Of a DNA stretch of 64,000 nt, positions 5,465 to 14,795 are shown piece by piece (position 1 is the stretch's first letter; each line of letters starts with the position of its first letter). The stretch covers positions 1 to 64,000 of the forward strand of contig NZ_BBWZ01000015.1 of NCBI RefSeq assembly GCF_001015055.1, read 5' to 3'. Position numbers and translations under genes: made by a program. The notes under the pieces are model-generated. The model worked only from the letters and a program-made list of their open reading frames with translations, did not search any database and had not been told where the DNA came from. This DNA comes from Aneurinibacillus tyrosinisolvens. GTDB taxonomy: Bacteria; Bacillota; Bacilli; Aneurinibacillales; Aneurinibacillaceae.

Positions 5465-7807
5465 ATGAGTAATATGAGAAAAAACGTCTTATTTTTGATG
5501 ACTGTATTTATCACTTTGCTAACACCTTTTTATTTAATATGGATTACTTTGCATGTTCCTTTTGTGGGATTATCTATAGAAAAGGATAAAACAGGTCAAT
5601 GGCACATTTCTCATGTTACAAAAATAAGCTGGGCTAATCAGCATGGAATTAAACTAGGGGAAACTGTTACCTCAGTAAATGGAAGTGAACCCGGTAAGCA
5701 TCCAATGGTTAAAAAATACAACATTGTGGAAAATGTAGAGAGTTTTGAACTGGTAAGAAATGGTGAACGGTTTACTTACCGTATATCCAAGGATATGTTC
5801 CCTGAGCTATTCGTTTATCATACCCTGGTACCCACCGTGGCCTTTATCGTCTTTTTAGCTTTTTCTCTATTTTTGTATACGAAAAAAAGAGAGGATAAGT
5901 CCGCCATCATCCTCATTCTCTTTTTACTGGCGGTAGGGTTAAGTTATTTAAGTGCCGGGGGGTCGGCACGTGGTGATTCCGCAGCACGGTTTATAAATGG
6001 AATGACCTTTTTATTTATTCCGGTGCTCTTTCTGCATTTTCTATACCATTATTATGGACGATTGAACATTCGCCTTTGTCATTCTAAATTATTATCCGCT
6101 CTTTATGGAGTGAATGGGGCGCTTATTTTTATCAATGGAGTCTTCATTATAGGTGAGTTCGGTAAACTATTCCCTATTATTCGCATCTCTCAACTTTCTT
6201 TTTTTTGTATCAATACTTTTATTTGTCTCTACATTTTGCTTTCCGGTTATATTCGCAACAGAAAAACCATATATGAACCGGTTCTTAAATTAATAGTAGC
6301 AGGCCTTACCGTTGTCTTCTCCCCCTTTATTGGGTTAGTGGCTATACCTGGAATTTTTTGGGAAATCGAATTGATTCCCGAAACACTGGCGGCTATTTTT
6401 TTGATTTTGCTTCCTGTCTTTTTAATTTATCTTGTCATAGCGAATCGTTTACTGGATATTGATTTTGTTATTCATCGCTTACGATATTATTCTTTATTAT
6501 CGATTTTTCCTACTGTCGGCATCCTTCTACTTCTTTATCTAATCGATAGAGAAGTTATGCTAATTCAATGGATTCAATCCTTTATGGTGGTTTATCTGGG
6601 AATCACAAGCTTTTTCTATATCAAAGAGGAGCTTGATTTTCGGTTTCGCCCGAAACTGTTTAAAGAAAAATATAATTTTCAGGCGAGTTTGGATCGGTTT
6701 TCTTACGATATAGCCAAGGTTATGAAGATCCCTGATTTGGAAGAGCGGTTAATAGCAGAAGTGAGGGAAGTTCTGCCTGTTAAATCCGTTGGCCTATTCG
6801 ACATGGATTTGACGGATTTCTCTATCTCGATTAAGAAAGGCTCCGTTGATTCTTCGTATGAAAGAATTGCGAATCAGTTTAAACAGGACAGCAGCTTGAT
6901 TTCGGTTGGCGAATACAAAGATTTGGACGACGGTATTGTTTTAATGGTTGGTGAACATAGACGGAAGTGTTATCTTTTATGGATTGGAGAAAAAAAGAAT
7001 CGAGTCGATTTTAATCAGAATGAAAAAGTATGGCTAAAAACCATTGCACATTATACCAGTATCGTATATGAAAACCTGCATCTAGTTAAAGGGATGATAA
7101 AGGAGTTAGAGGAGTCAGTAAATAAGCAAACATCAGCCCCTCCCTGGATTTTGCGTCTGCTATTCAATTTATCGGAGAAGGAAAGGCGCCGCCTCGCTTC
7201 GGACTTACATGATTCCGCTCTCCAGGATCAATTGCTATGGTATCGCCAGCTGGAAATGATCTCATCACATCCAGAAATCCCCTCCTGTCTTACGGAGCGG
7301 TTAGATCAGGTGAAAGAGGGATTTCTTGATGTCATTCACCAAATTCGTGAAACTTGCAATGAATTGAGACCGCCTTTTTTAAAAGAAAAAGGGATGGTAG
7401 AAGCTTTAGAGGATTTATCCGGTTTTGCCCAGCTGCGTTCTGATTATATGGTTCATTTTCATGCAGATTTTAATCAGGACTTGGATTATGAACACATTCT
7501 GGCGATTTATCGAATCGTGCAGGAGCTTCTGACTAATGCATCGAAACACTCTAAAGCGACTCTCGTTCACATCACCTTAGGAAGTAACGATGAGTCGATT
7601 TATTTAAATTATCGGGACAACGGTGTGGGGATGGACCTGAATCTTCTGCAGCCTTCTTTTCAGCATATGGGTTTGTCTGGAATCAAAGAACGGGTTTTAA
7701 GCCTTGAAGGAGAAATCCATTTCCATTCAACAGTAGGGGAAGGGTTGGAGGTCTCGATTTGCGTACCTGTCACTCCGGCAGCGGGTATGTATGAACCAGT
7801 TGTATGA
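5465..7807 (+). CDS. comP: ComP-like membrane sensor histidine kinase
   Basis: 780 residues, close to B. subtilis ComP (about 770). Order: TM helix (8-28), a PDZ-like extracytoplasmic domain (about 30-115, with HGIKLGETVTSVNG), some eight further TM helices to about 380, a GAF-like region, a HisKA_3 dimerisation domain with phospho-acceptor His582 in LASDLHDSALQDQ, and a HATPase domain with N-box ELLTNASKHS and G-box DNGVGMD. GGGAG precedes ATG 5465. It is expected to sense the ComX-type peptide and pass phosphate to a LuxR-type regulator like ComA, but no such gene follows: the next gene, recU, is convergent and five bases away. The gene looks more AT-rich than its neighbours, consistent with transfer. 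Confidence 0.88.
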   Translation: MSNMRKNVLFLMTVFITLLTPFYLIWITLHVPFVGLSIEKDKTGQWHISHVTKISWANQHGIKLGETVTSVNGSEPGKHPMVKKYNIVENVESFELVRNGERFTYRISKDMFPELFVYHTLVPTVAFIVFLAFSLFLYTKKREDKSAIILILFLLAVGLSYLSAGGSARGDSAARFINGMTFLFIPVLFLHFLYHYYGRLNIRLCHSKLLSALYGVNGALIFINGVFIIGEFGKLFPIIRISQLSFFCINTFICLYILLSGYIRNRKTIYEPVLKLIVAGLTVVFSPFIGLVAIPGIFWEIELIPETLAAIFLILLPVFLIYLVIANRLLDIDFVIHRLRYYSLLSIFPTVGILLLLYLIDREVMLIQWIQSFMVVYLGITSFFYIKEELDFRFRPKLFKEKYNFQASLDRFSYDIAKVMKIPDLEERLIAEVREVLPVKSVGLFDMDLTDFSISIKKGSVDSSYERIANQFKQDSSLISVGEYKDLDDGIVLMVGEHRRKCYLLWIGEKKNRVDFNQNEKVWLKTIAHYTSIVYENLHLVKGMIKELEESVNKQTSAPPWILRLLFNLSEKERRRLASDLHDSALQDQLLWYRQLEMISSHPEIPSCLTERLDQVKEGFLDVIHQIRETCNELRPPFLKEKGMVEALEDLSGFAQLRSDYMVHFHADFNQDLDYEHILAIYRIVQELLTNASKHSKATLVHITLGSNDESIYLNYRDNGVGMDLNLLQPSFQHMGLSGIKERVLSLEGEIHFHSTVGEGLEVSICVPVTPAAGMYEPVV

Positions 7808-7811
7808 CGTA

Positions 7812-8447
7812 TTAGTAATGTTCCTTGATTACTGCAAGATAGTCCAGACGGGGGCGGTATCCGGCCGGGATAAGATATCCATGTTCCTGCACATACGCAT
7901 ATGGAATCGATTTGCGGCCCCCGAGTTTCGACTCCTCCCAAAACGCGATGATATGCTCAGCATCCAAAACATACGTCTCATCATGGGAAGTAAAACGGAT
8001 GATCGCGAAAGAGATACCCTGATGCTTACGGACGAGGCGCATATGCTCGATCTGGTGCTCATGAAAGTTGCTTAAAGGAAGGGAGGTTTTATTCCTTGTT
8101 TCCTTTGCCTCAAAATCGAGATGGCGTCCCTCAAAAATCCCGTTATAATCCGTTGTTGAAGGCTGCCTGAAATAAGCCTCCCGAATAACGGCGGCGGAAC
8201 GGGAAGGATAATCCACCTTTACTATTTGCACAGGAGTCGGCTTCTTATGCACGGACGCGATACCGTGGGCTACGTAATATTCATTGCTCTGGTTTACTTC
8301 ATCTTCAAGGCTCATTCCCCGGTTGGCTGCCGTACCTTTTGCACCAAGCGCCGCCAGGAAATCCTCCGCTTTCATCCGGTCAGAGATAACAGGGCCCGAG
8401 GGGATTGTGCTGCCTGTTCCCGGATGTGGATAGCGTATTTTTCTCAT
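7812..8447 (-). CDS. recU: Holliday junction resolvase RecU
   Basis: 211 residues. It has the RecU hallmarks [29 protein letters not shown], the catalytic region [23 protein letters not shown] (Asp and Glu-X-Lys) and [14 protein letters not shown]. RecU cuts four-way junctions in recombination and chromosome segregation in Firmicutes. ATG at 8447 is chosen over GTG 8456 because AGAGGTG is correctly spaced. In B. subtilis recU forms an operon with ponA; here the PBP1A gene lies 24 kb away, so that link is broken. It converges on comP. Confidence 0.95.
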   Translation of the reverse strand: MRKIRYPHPGTGSTIPSGPVISDRMKAEDFLAALGAKGTAANRGMSLEDEVNQSNEYYVAHGIASVHKKPTPVQIVKVDYPSRSAAVIREAYFRQPSTTDYNGIFEGRHLDFEAKETRNKTSLPLSNFHEHQIEHMRLVRKHQGISFAIIRFTSHDETYVLDAEHIIAFWEESKLGGRKSIPYAYVQEHGYLIPAGYRPRLDYLAVIKEHY

Positions 8448-8573
8448 TGTGCACACCTCTCATTTCTTTCTGTATCATAGCAGAAACGAAGAAAAAGTGG
8501 TATGTTCTTCTTAAATAGGATAAATTGCCATAAGAAAATCGGAAGGAAAACGAGTCAGGAGGAATGGGAGCGG

Positions 8574-9698
8574 ATGACAATGCAAAACGTAGAAAAGCAG
8601 CCTTTTTCACTGGAGGAATACACGCTTGAATGCGGGGAAACAATTTCTGTAACCATTGGTTTTGAGACGTATGGAAAGCTGAATGCCGAGAAAAACAACG
8701 CGATTCTTGTTTGCCATTTTTTCAGCGCAACAAGCCATGCGGCGGGGAAGTATTTTCCTGCTGATGAAGAATCAGGGTGGTGGGATCAGCTAATCGGGCC
8801 GGGAAAAACGATGGATACGGACCGCTATTTTATTATTGCTTCTGACACGCTATGCAATATCCAGCTGAAAAATCCTCATGTAATTACAACCGGTCCGGGA
8901 ACGATAAATCCAAAGACGGGTGAGAAATACGGAATAACATTTCCCCAATTTACATATCGTGATATGGCGGGGATTCAATACGAATTGGTTACGTCGCTTG
9001 GCATTTCACGCCTTGCCGCGGTCATCGGGCCTTCTGCGGGGGGCATGCAGGCGCTGAATTGGGCTGTCCACTACCCGGACATGCTGGAAGCGTGCGTTTG
9101 TGTCATTAGCGGCGCGCAAACCCCGGTGCTTACTTCCCTTGCGTATTTACAGTCCGCCATTGACGCCATTACGCTCGATCCGAAGTGGAAGAGTGGGAGC
9201 TACAGCGAAGGAAGCGAACCCGAAGCCGGATTGACGCTGGCCCTGTCGCTCATGAACCTGGCCGCTTACCAGTACGGGTGGTATGAGGAAGCATTTCCCC
9301 GAATTTCGAACGAAAGTAAGCCATATACCTCTATGGAAGAGCAGCCTTCTTTCCAACGCCAGTTCCGTAATATGGTCACACAGAGAATGGTACCGTACGA
9401 TGCCAACCATTATATTTATACGGCACGGGCGGCGATGCTTCATAATATCGCCCACGGGTTTTCTTCACTAGAGGATGCGCTGGGCCGAATCAAGGCAAGA
9501 CTATTGATGATTCCGTGTACGAGCGATTTGTTGTTTCCGCCTGAATACAGCAGGCAGGTCGTTGATATAGTTACAGGGCACGGAGGGAAAGCGGAATGTT
9601 ATGAAATTAGCAGTCCATATGGTCACATGGCAGGTGTGCTTGATACCGGCCTGTTTGCTGAAAAGCTTGCTTCTTTTTTGAACAAAGCACCGGAATAG
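8574..9698 (+). CDS. MetX-like alpha/beta hydrolase (homoserine O-acetyltransferase family)
   Basis: About 374 residues. Family features: IGPGKTMDTDRYF, a nucleophile elbow GPSAGGMQALNWA (Ser154 from this start), an acid near PCTSDLLFPP and the His of YGHMAG. It differs from classical MetX in conserved places: the usual CHALTG is CHFFSAT, the GGCQGS loop is CNIQLKN, and GGSMGG is GPSAGG. It may be a paralogue with another acyl acceptor. AGGAGG lies 11 bases before ATG 8574; ATG 8580 is also possible. The nitroreductase follows after 14 bases. No methionine-type riboswitch is visible upstream. Confidence 0.8.
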   Translation: MTMQNVEKQPFSLEEYTLECGETISVTIGFETYGKLNAEKNNAILVCHFFSATSHAAGKYFPADEESGWWDQLIGPGKTMDTDRYFIIASDTLCNIQLKNPHVITTGPGTINPKTGEKYGITFPQFTYRDMAGIQYELVTSLGISRLAAVIGPSAGGMQALNWAVHYPDMLEACVCVISGAQTPVLTSLAYLQSAIDAITLDPKWKSGSYSEGSEPEAGLTLALSLMNLAAYQYGWYEEAFPRISNESKPYTSMEEQPSFQRQFRNMVTQRMVPYDANHYIYTARAAMLHNIAHGFSSLEDALGRIKARLLMIPCTSDLLFPPEYSRQVVDIVTGHGGKAECYEISSPYGHMAGVLDTGLFAEKLASFLNKAPE

Positions 9699-9712
9699 AA
9701 AGGGAGGATTCG

Positions 9713-10288
9713 ATGGAAGAATTTTTTGAACTGGTTGCAGCGCGCAGATCGATTGGAAAAGTTACGCAAGAACCTGTTCCCCGCGAACATATTGAAAAAA
9801 TGATAGCAGCGGGCAACTGGGCGCCGAGCCATCACAATACGCAGCCGTGGAAATTCTTCGTGCTGGCAGGAGAAGGCAGAAACAGGCTTGGAAAGGCGTA
9901 TGGAGAAATTGCTGTTATCGAGAAAGGGGAAGGAATTTCTGAACAGGAACGGAAAGAGCTTTACGAGAAAGCTTACAAAAAAGCCTTCCGCGCCCCCCTT
10001 ATTATTGCGATGGCCTGCCTTCCAACCCAGGAGGAACGGATTATTGAGTCAGAAGAATTTTCGGCTGCAGCGGCTTGTATTCAGAACATGCTGCTGGCGG
10101 CCCATTCACTTGGATACGGTTCAATCTGGCGAACAGGAAAGCCCAGCTACCATCCTGTAATGAAAAAGCTGTTCGGCCTTGGAGAGAAGGATAGGCTTAT
10201 GGGGCTCGTTTATATAGGGAAACCGGACATGGTAAAAGAGCCAAAGCGGACGCCTGCCGAGGAAAAAACGGAATGGTGGTTATCTTAA
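9713..10288 (+). CDS. Nitroreductase family protein
   Basis: 191 residues. The start (FFELVAARRSIGKVTQEPVP) and NWAPSHHNTQPWKFFV are typical of the FMN-binding nitroreductase fold, with AAACIQNMLLAAHSLGYGSIWRTG as the second hallmark. This resembles the small YdjA branch. Likely a homodimeric flavoprotein using NAD(P)H; substrate unknown. A GGGAGG site precedes ATG. It is 14 bases after the MetX-like gene and probably in its transcript. Confidence 0.9.
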   Translation: MEEFFELVAARRSIGKVTQEPVPREHIEKMIAAGNWAPSHHNTQPWKFFVLAGEGRNRLGKAYGEIAVIEKGEGISEQERKELYEKAYKKAFRAPLIIAMACLPTQEERIIESEEFSAAAACIQNMLLAAHSLGYGSIWRTGKPSYHPVMKKLFGLGEKDRLMGLVYIGKPDMVKEPKRTPAEEKTEWWLS

Positions 10289-10304
10289 AATTAACTGCAA
10301 AAAA

Positions 10305-10332
10305 GGGGAGGCGTCTTTGCTGGCGCCTTCCC
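10305..10332 (-). terminator. Terminator of the cotJ operon
   Basis: GGGGAGGCG and CGCCTTCCC pair over 9 bp with one G-U. On the minus strand the stem is followed by a run of seven T, so it serves the cotJ genes; it may also stop the converging nitroreductase transcript. Confidence 0.78.
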
Positions 10333-10338
10333 TTTGCT

Positions 10339-10908
10339 TTAAAATACCTTCTTGCGATCCCGTTCCTCTTTTAATATCTCAACGCATTCCCTAAATCGCT
10401 GGGAATGAACGATTTCCCGTTCTCTTAGGAAGCTTAAACTATCCTTTAAATCGGTATCATCGGTCAAATTGATCAGCCATTGGTACGTAGCTCGGGCTTT
10501 CTCTTCTGCTGCAATATCTTCATATAAATCGGCAATCGGATCGCCCTTTGCCTGAATATATTTGGCAGAGAAAGGAACGCCTGCGGCATCACGGTAAAAG
10601 AGGGCTTTATCATGGGCTGCATAGTGATCCCCCAGTCCAGCACATTCCAGCTCTTCAGGTGTCGCATCTTTCGTTAATTTATAGACCATTGTCGCGATCA
10701 TTTCCAGGTGGGCCAATTCTTCGGTTCCAATATCGTTCAGAACGCCAATCACCCTATCAGGTACAGTATAACGCTGGTTCAGGTAGCGAAGAGCGGCTGC
10801 CAGTTCCCCGTCCGCACCGCCGTATTGTTCCATGAGAAATCGAGCCATTCGCACATCGCACTTGCTCACACGAACCGGGTACTGTAGCTTTTTCTCATAT
10901 ATCCACAA
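10339..10908 (-). CDS. cotJC: Spore coat protein CotJC (manganese catalase family)
   Basis: 189 residues. The ferritin-like four-helix fold is shown by the metal ligands in IGTEELAHLEMIATM and DIAAEEKARATYQWL, and by EREIVHSQRFRE. These are the features of CotJC, a manganese-catalase relative in the spore coat. Third gene of the cotJABC operon, 38 bases after cotJB. In B. subtilis the operon is made by SigE in the mother cell; I found no convincing SigE promoter by eye upstream of cotJA. Confidence 0.95.
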   Translation of the reverse strand: MWIYEKKLQYPVRVSKCDVRMARFLMEQYGGADGELAAALRYLNQRYTVPDRVIGVLNDIGTEELAHLEMIATMVYKLTKDATPEELECAGLGDHYAAHDKALFYRDAAGVPFSAKYIQAKGDPIADLYEDIAAEEKARATYQWLINLTDDTDLKDSLSFLREREIVHSQRFRECVEILKEERDRKKVF

Positions 10909-10946
10909 GAAACATCCCCTCCTCTATGTTTGGTTTCGTGCTATTT

Positions 10947-11210
10947 TTACACCTGCCATGGCCATGGTGAACTGTTCCACGTCCACGGCGTCGTGGAGAA
11001 ACTGCAGCCAAAGTTGGCAAGTGGACCGTATATCGCTTCGAAGTTTTTCTTTAACTGCATGTTCCGTTGTGTATAGTCATTGTACTGGGCAATCGCTGCC
11101 TGGTCATCCGGATGAGTATTCAGATAAAGATTAAGCTCAATGACAACGAACTCGACCTGTTGAATTTCTAGCAGAAGGTCATAATAAGCGGTGTCCGGCT
11201 GCTGTTTCAT
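10947..11210 (-). CDS. cotJB: Spore coat protein CotJB
   Basis: 87 residues. YYDLLLEIQQVEFVVIELNLYLNTHPDD and the Trp/Pro-rich end (TPWTWNSSPWPWQV) match the CotJB family. Its start overlaps the stop of cotJA by four bases, so the two are translationally coupled. Needed with CotJA and CotJC for the inner spore coat. Confidence 0.95.
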   Translation of the reverse strand: MKQQPDTAYYDLLLEIQQVEFVVIELNLYLNTHPDDQAAIAQYNDYTQRNMQLKKNFEAIYGPLANFGCSFSTTPWTWNSSPWPWQV

Positions 11211-11443
11211 GGTTTGCTTCCTCCTTTGCTGTATTTATCTCTATAAGGGCTTTCGTACGGAGCGTACAATGCAGGCCAGAGTGTCCCCTGACAAAGCGCT
11301 TCAGGCGGCGGATATTGAGGTAAATTATAGGGCTGGAATCCCATATACAGTTGTGGCGGCGTTTCATACGTTCTTTTTACAATAGGGGGACACGGATTGT
11401 TCGGGCTGCAGTATACATGGTATTTCTTTCGGAAGGTATACAT
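11207..11443 (-). CDS. cotJA: Spore coat associated protein CotJA
   Basis: 78 residues, rich in Pro and Tyr (QPYNLPQYPPPEALCQGTLW), with the LCQGTLWPAL...PY pattern of CotJA. ATG at 11443 is ten bases after AAAGGAG; the longer in-frame TTG at 11464 would overlap that site. First gene of cotJABC. Confidence 0.92.
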   Translation of the reverse strand: MYTFRKKYHVYCSPNNPCPPIVKRTYETPPQLYMGFQPYNLPQYPPPEALCQGTLWPALYAPYESPYRDKYSKGGSKP

Positions 11444-11608
11444 TGCGTCGCATCTCCTTTCCAATTGAATTCTTCATATAAATATTGGAGGGAGGCTTGG
11501 TTTAATTCCATCTTTTTAGTAGACAAGAAAGTATAACTTTCTTATCCATTAACCTCCAAAGTGGTGTTCAAACAAGATGAACATACTAAGGGTGGAGGTG
11601 ATCAAAGC

Positions 11609-12181
11609 ATGAAGCAAGCTGTAAAAAGCTTAGCAGTTGCCTCACTTGTTGTTGTAATGGCAGGATCAATCGTTGGATGTAACCGGGCACCGGGTGGCGA
11701 TGGCAAGGCGAACACACAAAATTATCGCGCCAACCAGAACAGTACAAACAGAGTAGCAACGCCTGATGGAGTCAGAACCCGTTCGGATGGGGCCGGCACG
11801 GCACGTTACAATACGATTGGTGTCCGTCCTCATGCGGCCAGGAACAATGAGCAGCGTGTTGCAGACCACATGGCGAGATTAGCGACCGGTGTGAAAGGCG
11901 TGAGCCGCGCCAGTGCGGTCGTGAACGGCAAGGATGTTATCATTGGGATAGACGGCGCAAATGCCGCGGATGCAAAGGTAAAAGAACGTGAGGTTTACCA
12001 GGCTTTACGGAAATCGCAGCCGGGATACAACATTCATGTAACGTCCGACCGGAACCTCCACCAGCGCATACGAACGCTGAATACGCAAATGGCGGCAGGG
12101 CACCCTGTCCGGGACCTCACGGCTGACATCGGCGCGCTTATCCGCGACATCGGCCGGACGGTTACAGCACCGTTTCGTTAA
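11609..12181 (+). CDS. YhcN/YlaJ-family sporulation lipoprotein
   Basis: 190 residues. A lipoprotein signal with lipobox IVGC (Cys24) is followed by a low-complexity Asn/Gln-rich stretch and then the YhcN/YlaJ domain: RVADHMARLATGVKGVSRASAVVNGKDVIIGID. Proteins of this family are found in the spore and help germination. The ribosome site GGAGGTGATC is a full match to the 16S tail, so ATG 11609 is the start rather than the upstream in-frame ATG. Divergent from cotJ. Confidence 0.9.
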   Translation: MKQAVKSLAVASLVVVMAGSIVGCNRAPGGDGKANTQNYRANQNSTNRVATPDGVRTRSDGAGTARYNTIGVRPHAARNNEQRVADHMARLATGVKGVSRASAVVNGKDVIIGIDGANAADAKVKEREVYQALRKSQPGYNIHVTSDRNLHQRIRTLNTQMAAGHPVRDLTADIGALIRDIGRTVTAPFR

Positions 12182-12186
12182 ACTAG

Positions 12187-12223
12187 AGAGGGCCTGTCTG
12201 ATCGGGACGAGCCCTCTTTTTTC
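12187..12223 (+). terminator. Terminator after the YhcN/YlaJ-type gene
   Basis: AGAGGGC pairs with GCCCTCT around a 17-base loop, followed by TTTTTTCC. Confidence 0.8.
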
Positions 12224-12334
12224 CTTTACATACAGCCTAGCTTTCACTACCTTCTTCCTTTTCCTATATGGTATAGTTAAATGTGGCCTATACAGCGAAT
12301 TTTTATCATGGAAAACGGAGGCGTTTTTAAATAT

Positions 12335-13906
12335 ATGACAGATCCTAGAAAAACCTTTGCGATTATCTCCCACCCGGATGCCGGGAAAACGACACTTACG
12401 GAGAAACTGCTTTATTTTGGCGGAGCGATTCATACAGCCGGTATGGTAAAAAGCCGGAAATCCAAATCGGCAACGTCTGACTGGATGGAAATCGAAAAGC
12501 AGCGCGGGATTTCCGTTACATCAAGTGTGATGCAGTTTTCTTATAATGGCTACGCCATTAATATCCTTGATACACCCGGACACCAGGACTTCAGTGAAGA
12601 TACGTACCGGACACTGACGGCGGCGGACTGTGCTGTCATGCTGATTGACGCGGCCAAAGGAGTAGAGCCGCAAACGATTAAGTTGTTCGAAGTGTGCCGG
12701 ATGAGAAATATTCCGATTTTTACCTTTATAAACAAAATGGACCGGGATGCCCGCGACCCGCTTTCATTGCTTGAAGAGCTGGAAGAGGTGCTGGGCATTC
12801 GCTCCTGCCCGATGAACTGGCCGATCGGTTCAGGGACTGATTTTCATGGGGTATACGACAGGGAAAAACAACAGGTGGAATTGTTCAAGCGGGGTGAGGC
12901 GGAGCGGAAATTTGTTCCGGCCTTCCAGAGTGAAGAAACGGATCGGGAGATTCGGTCCATTATTGGAGATATGCTCTACACCAAGCTGGAGGAAGATGTC
13001 GAGCTGCTCGACATTGCCGGCGATCCATTTGATAAAGAAAAAATTGATTCAGGACAGCTGACCCCTGTCTTTTTCGGGAGTGCCTTAACGAATTTCGGGG
13101 TCCAATCTTTTCTTGAGTACTTCCTCAGCCTTGCGCCGGGTCCTGCGCCCCGCATGAGTGAGAAAGGGCTGATTACGCCGGATCATACTAAATTCTCCGG
13201 ATTTGTTTTTAAAATCCAGGCAAACATGAACCCTGCCCACCGTGATCGGATTGCTTTCCTGCGCATTGTGTCCGGTACCTTTACGAGAGGGATGACCGTG
13301 CAGCACGTGCGGACAGGAAAGAAAATTAAATTGTCGCAGCCGCAGCAGTTTTTAGCACAGGAGCGCAGCATTGTGGAAGATGCCTACCCGGGAGATATTA
13401 TTGGCCTGTTTGACCCGGGGACGTTTGGAATTGGCGATACACTTGTGGAAGGAAACAGCAGCTTTTCCTTTGCGGGCATTCCGAGTTTCTCGCCGGAGAT
13501 TTTTGCCCGTGTGCGTGCAAAGGATGCGATGAAGCATAAACAATTCCATAAAGGAATGCAGCAGTTGACAGAAGAGGGGGCTGTCCAATACTTCACGACG
13601 GCCGCTCCCGGTGCCGAGAGTTTAATCCTTGGCGTGGTCGGCCAGCTGCAACTGGAAGTGTTCGAACACCGCCTTCGCGGGGAATACGGTGTGGAAGTAG
13701 AAATTCAGCCACTTGGATATGAGCTTGCCAGATGGATAAAAGGGGATAAGAAAGAACAGGATTTGAATTTAATCCAGTATGGCGGAAGCCTTCTTGTTCG
13801 TGACCGGGAAGGAAAGCTCGTTGTCCTTCTTGAAAACGAGTTTGCGGAAAGATGGGCGAAAGAGAAAAATCCGAATGTTGAGTTTGTCAGTACATCATAC
13901 GAATAA
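12335..13906 (+). CDS. prfC: Peptide chain release factor 3
   Basis: 523 residues, same length as known RF3. G1 motif HPDAGKTTLTEKLL, then SDWMEIEKQRGISVTSSVMQF, G3 DTPGHQDFSEDTYRTLTA, G4 NKMDRD, a beta-barrel domain and RF3-specific domain III (EEGAVQYF..., GVVGQLQLEVFEHRL). It is a GTPase that recycles RF1/RF2 from the ribosome after peptide release. GGAGG lies about 13 bases before ATG 12335, a longer spacing than usual; the longer in-frame starts lack any site. Confidence 0.96.
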   Translation: MTDPRKTFAIISHPDAGKTTLTEKLLYFGGAIHTAGMVKSRKSKSATSDWMEIEKQRGISVTSSVMQFSYNGYAINILDTPGHQDFSEDTYRTLTAADCAVMLIDAAKGVEPQTIKLFEVCRMRNIPIFTFINKMDRDARDPLSLLEELEEVLGIRSCPMNWPIGSGTDFHGVYDREKQQVELFKRGEAERKFVPAFQSEETDREIRSIIGDMLYTKLEEDVELLDIAGDPFDKEKIDSGQLTPVFFGSALTNFGVQSFLEYFLSLAPGPAPRMSEKGLITPDHTKFSGFVFKIQANMNPAHRDRIAFLRIVSGTFTRGMTVQHVRTGKKIKLSQPQQFLAQERSIVEDAYPGDIIGLFDPGTFGIGDTLVEGNSSFSFAGIPSFSPEIFARVRAKDAMKHKQFHKGMQQLTEEGAVQYFTTAAPGAESLILGVVGQLQLEVFEHRLRGEYGVEVEIQPLGYELARWIKGDKKEQDLNLIQYGGSLLVRDREGKLVVLLENEFAERWAKEKNPNVEFVSTSYE

Positions 13907-13913
13907 AGCAGCG

Positions 13914-14627
13914 TTATAAATACTTGCGGATGAACGGTTTAATGCTGTCGATGCCGATGGCAAACCCAAGTCCGTGGTTATCCCGTATAATAAATGCGTT
14001 CATGCCAACCGCTTCCCCGTTCAGATTGATCAAGGGACCGCCGCTGTTGCCAGGATTAATGGCTGCGTCGGTTTGGATAATGTCTTCATATTTCCTTCCT
14101 GCGATTTGAACGGGGCGGTTTTTGGCGCTTATAACCCCCGTTGTCACTGTGTTTTCTAACCCCAGTGGATTCCCAATTGAAATGACAATTTCCCCTACCT
14201 GAGATTCCTTCGAAGAACCGATGGGCAGAACCGGATAGCTCGATCGGCCTGTGATTTGGATAAGAGCAAGATCACGCCGGGCGTCCGTCCATACAATATC
14301 CGCGTTCTTTGTCTCTCCATTTGCCAATTTTACCTGGATCGTTTTGGCATTATGAATCACATGCTCACTTGTAAGAATGTAGCCCTTGGGGTGGATAATA
14401 AACCCGGTCCCGAAGCTGCGGCGAACTTCTTTTCCTGTGGCAGGCGCATTTGGAAAAAGAAATTCATGAAGAATTTGAGACATTTTCCGGTTGGATGAGT
14501 GATCCTCTGTTGTGATGGAGATGATGGCGGGTTTCGCTTTTTCTACAATGGAAACAAAATAGTTTGCAGGATGCATATAGGAAGGCTGTCTGAATGTTTG
14601 AGTCGCATACGTTTGTTTCCGCTTCAA
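13914..14627 (-). CDS. HtrA-like S1C serine protease without membrane anchor or PDZ domain
   Basis: 237 residues. Trypsin-like triad: His in YILTSEHVIHNA, Asp in ARRDLALIQI, Ser in NPGNSGGPL. HtrA relatives such as YyxA carry an N-terminal membrane helix and a C-terminal PDZ domain; neither is present here, and the protein stops at the end of the protease fold. It may therefore act inside the cell or during sporulation (inference). TTG at 14627 is chosen as start because AAAGGGGG is eight bases before it; the longer frame to 14702 lacks a site. It converges on prfC, seven bases apart. Confidence 0.87.
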   Translation of the reverse strand: MKRKQTYATQTFRQPSYMHPANYFVSIVEKAKPAIISITTEDHSSNRKMSQILHEFLFPNAPATGKEVRRSFGTGFIIHPKGYILTSEHVIHNAKTIQVKLANGETKNADIVWTDARRDLALIQITGRSSYPVLPIGSSKESQVGEIVISIGNPLGLENTVTTGVISAKNRPVQIAGRKYEDIIQTDAAINPGNSGGPLINLNGEAVGMNAFIIRDNHGLGFAIGIDSIKPFIRKYL

Positions 14628-14795
14628 TTCATTTCCCCCTTTCCTATTGAATAAGTAGTTGTTCAATTTCTTTTTTACTAATGTATGTAGAAAAAAGGAC
14701 AATGTGAAACATATTTATTTTCATACAATTCGTATACAATCGAATGATTCAGTCAAGGATAGGCATATATCGATATCGAATCAGGAGGTTATACG

